The position numbers were made by a program, and so were the translations under genes. Shown here piece by piece: positions 63,559 to 64,000 of a DNA stretch of 64,000 nucleotides; position 1 is the first letter of the stretch, and the number at the start of each line of letters is the position of its first letter. The stretch covers positions 3,311,100 to 3,375,099 of the forward strand of contig JAUJEB010000001.1 of assembly GCA_030442055.1 (NCBI GenBank), given 5' to 3'. This DNA comes from Agaribacillus aureus. GTDB taxonomy: Bacteria > Bacteroidota > Bacteroidia > Cytophagales > Cyclobacteriaceae. The notes under the pieces are model-generated. The model made no database searches. It saw nothing but the letters and a program-made list of their open reading frames with translations, and was not told the origin of the DNA.

Positions 63559-64000
63559 TTAGCTTTAAAATTTTTGAGATTGGTTTTTAATGTTGATAAT
63601 AACTTACTAATCAGGTAACCGACTTAAAACAGGCAATTGGTACTATGCTGGTTTGGGTTGAGGAAGGCATGCTTTGGGTTGATATTGAAATATCTGAAAT
63701 TACGGGATTTTAATGATTGGTTACTGACCAATGGGTAAGGGAACCTGATAGTGTGTTTGCGCTTCACGCAAACAAACGCCGCTGCGTATTTAATTCAGCA
63801 CCACAACTGATTACCGGCATTATTAAATGCCTTGACTGATTTCCTAAACAAATAGAAGGATGTAGAGAATTCTCATAGCCGTCAAGTTAACTGAGACAAG
63901 TAGCAATAAAGGTCGAAAAAGGGGATTTTCCCCTTTTTTCTTTCTACGCTAAGGTAGGTGTGAGCTTTTTCGAAAATAGATCTTAACCATAGATTTATAC
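63559..64000. other. Intergenic region with hairpins and a terminator, no gene seen
   Basis: Upstream of the lipoprotein gene to the window end. It contains a perfect hairpin TGTTTGCG-CTTCA-CGCAAACA (63754-63774) and then unstructured sequence up to a strong terminator. No open frame of note is present on either strand. A short plus-strand non-coding transcript ending at the terminator is possible. Confidence 0.4.
63915..63940. terminator. Rho-independent terminator, bidirectional form
   Basis: GAAAAAGGGG faces CCCCTTTTTTC across a short AT loop, with A-run and T-run on the two sides, so it could work in either direction. No gene of the window ends directly before it on the plus strand; a gene beyond 64000 on the minus strand may end here. 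Confidence 0.7.

Noticed and set aside
63740..63940. 6S RNA gene
   Set aside because: The region cannot form the long closing stem with a central bubble expected for 6S RNA.

Overview
The window is chromosomal DNA from a member of the Bacteroidota, most likely of the Cytophagales type. The evidence is a SusC/SusD pair with its own ECF sigma and FecR anti-sigma, a type IX secretion cluster (PorP/SprF protein plus a gliding-motility-type C-terminal sorting domain), LytTR and 7TM-free LytS-like signalling, and promoters of the Bacteroidota form (TTG, 19-20 bp, TAnnTTTG). I could not assign genus or species. There is one tRNA gene (Arg, anticodon CCT); I saw no rRNA, CRISPR array or intact transposase.

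Layout. 1-3.0 kb: accessory-looking DNA with two secreted proteins, an unexplained hairpin repeat, and the tRNA with its own promoter and terminator. 3.3-7.9 kb: a MarR-controlled tripartite drug-efflux operon (marR-tolC-emrA-emrB). 8.0-9.8 kb: LytS/LytTR two-component pair. 10-15.7 kb: a run of small redox and regulatory genes, ending in an ECF42-type sigma factor with its usual DGPF (YCII) partner and an SRPBCC protein. 15.8-25.6 kb: a polysaccharide-utilisation-type locus (sigma, anti-sigma, SusC, SusD, GH116 glycosidase). A candidate cis-antisense RNA lies in the susC leader and a terminator-like hairpin sits between susD and the enzyme gene. 26-27.9 kb: a propeller lipoprotein and a divergent shikimate-dehydrogenase-like gene. 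28-30.2 kb: a scar region with a 38-codon methyltransferase remnant, an unknown secreted protein, and the 3' end of a group II intron. 30.3-37.5 kb: a T9SS cargo (five HYR repeats) in an operon with a PorP/SprF protein, a TPR/PD40 lipoprotein-like protein and a histidine kinase. 37.9-42.9 kb: a second tripartite exporter whose ABC subunit has a degenerate ATPase site and no catalytic peptidase. 42.9-46.8 kb: succinate dehydrogenase/fumarate reductase operon. 47-49.8 kb: MarR-GNAT fusion, YbaK-like deacylase and an aldo/keto reductase split by an amber codon. 49.8-58 kb: oxidative pentose phosphate genes (zwf, pgl, gnd) around an ATP-grasp gene, then galactokinase and a sodium/sugar symporter. 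58.4-61.9 kb: two guanidino-group-modifying enzymes divergent from an arginine decarboxylase. 62-64 kb: a repeat lipoprotein and a structured, possibly transcribed, intergenic region.

How it fits together. Most of the window is ordinary core and niche metabolism: sugar capture by the Sus-type system and symporter, glucose-6-phosphate oxidation, the TCA/respiratory complex and arginine/polyamine metabolism. The least explained parts are the ATPase-degenerate exporter, the candidate antisense RNA of the Sus locus, the histidine kinase tied to a T9SS cargo, and the altered substrate pocket of the AroE-like enzyme. All functional calls are from reading the sequence; no database search was run.
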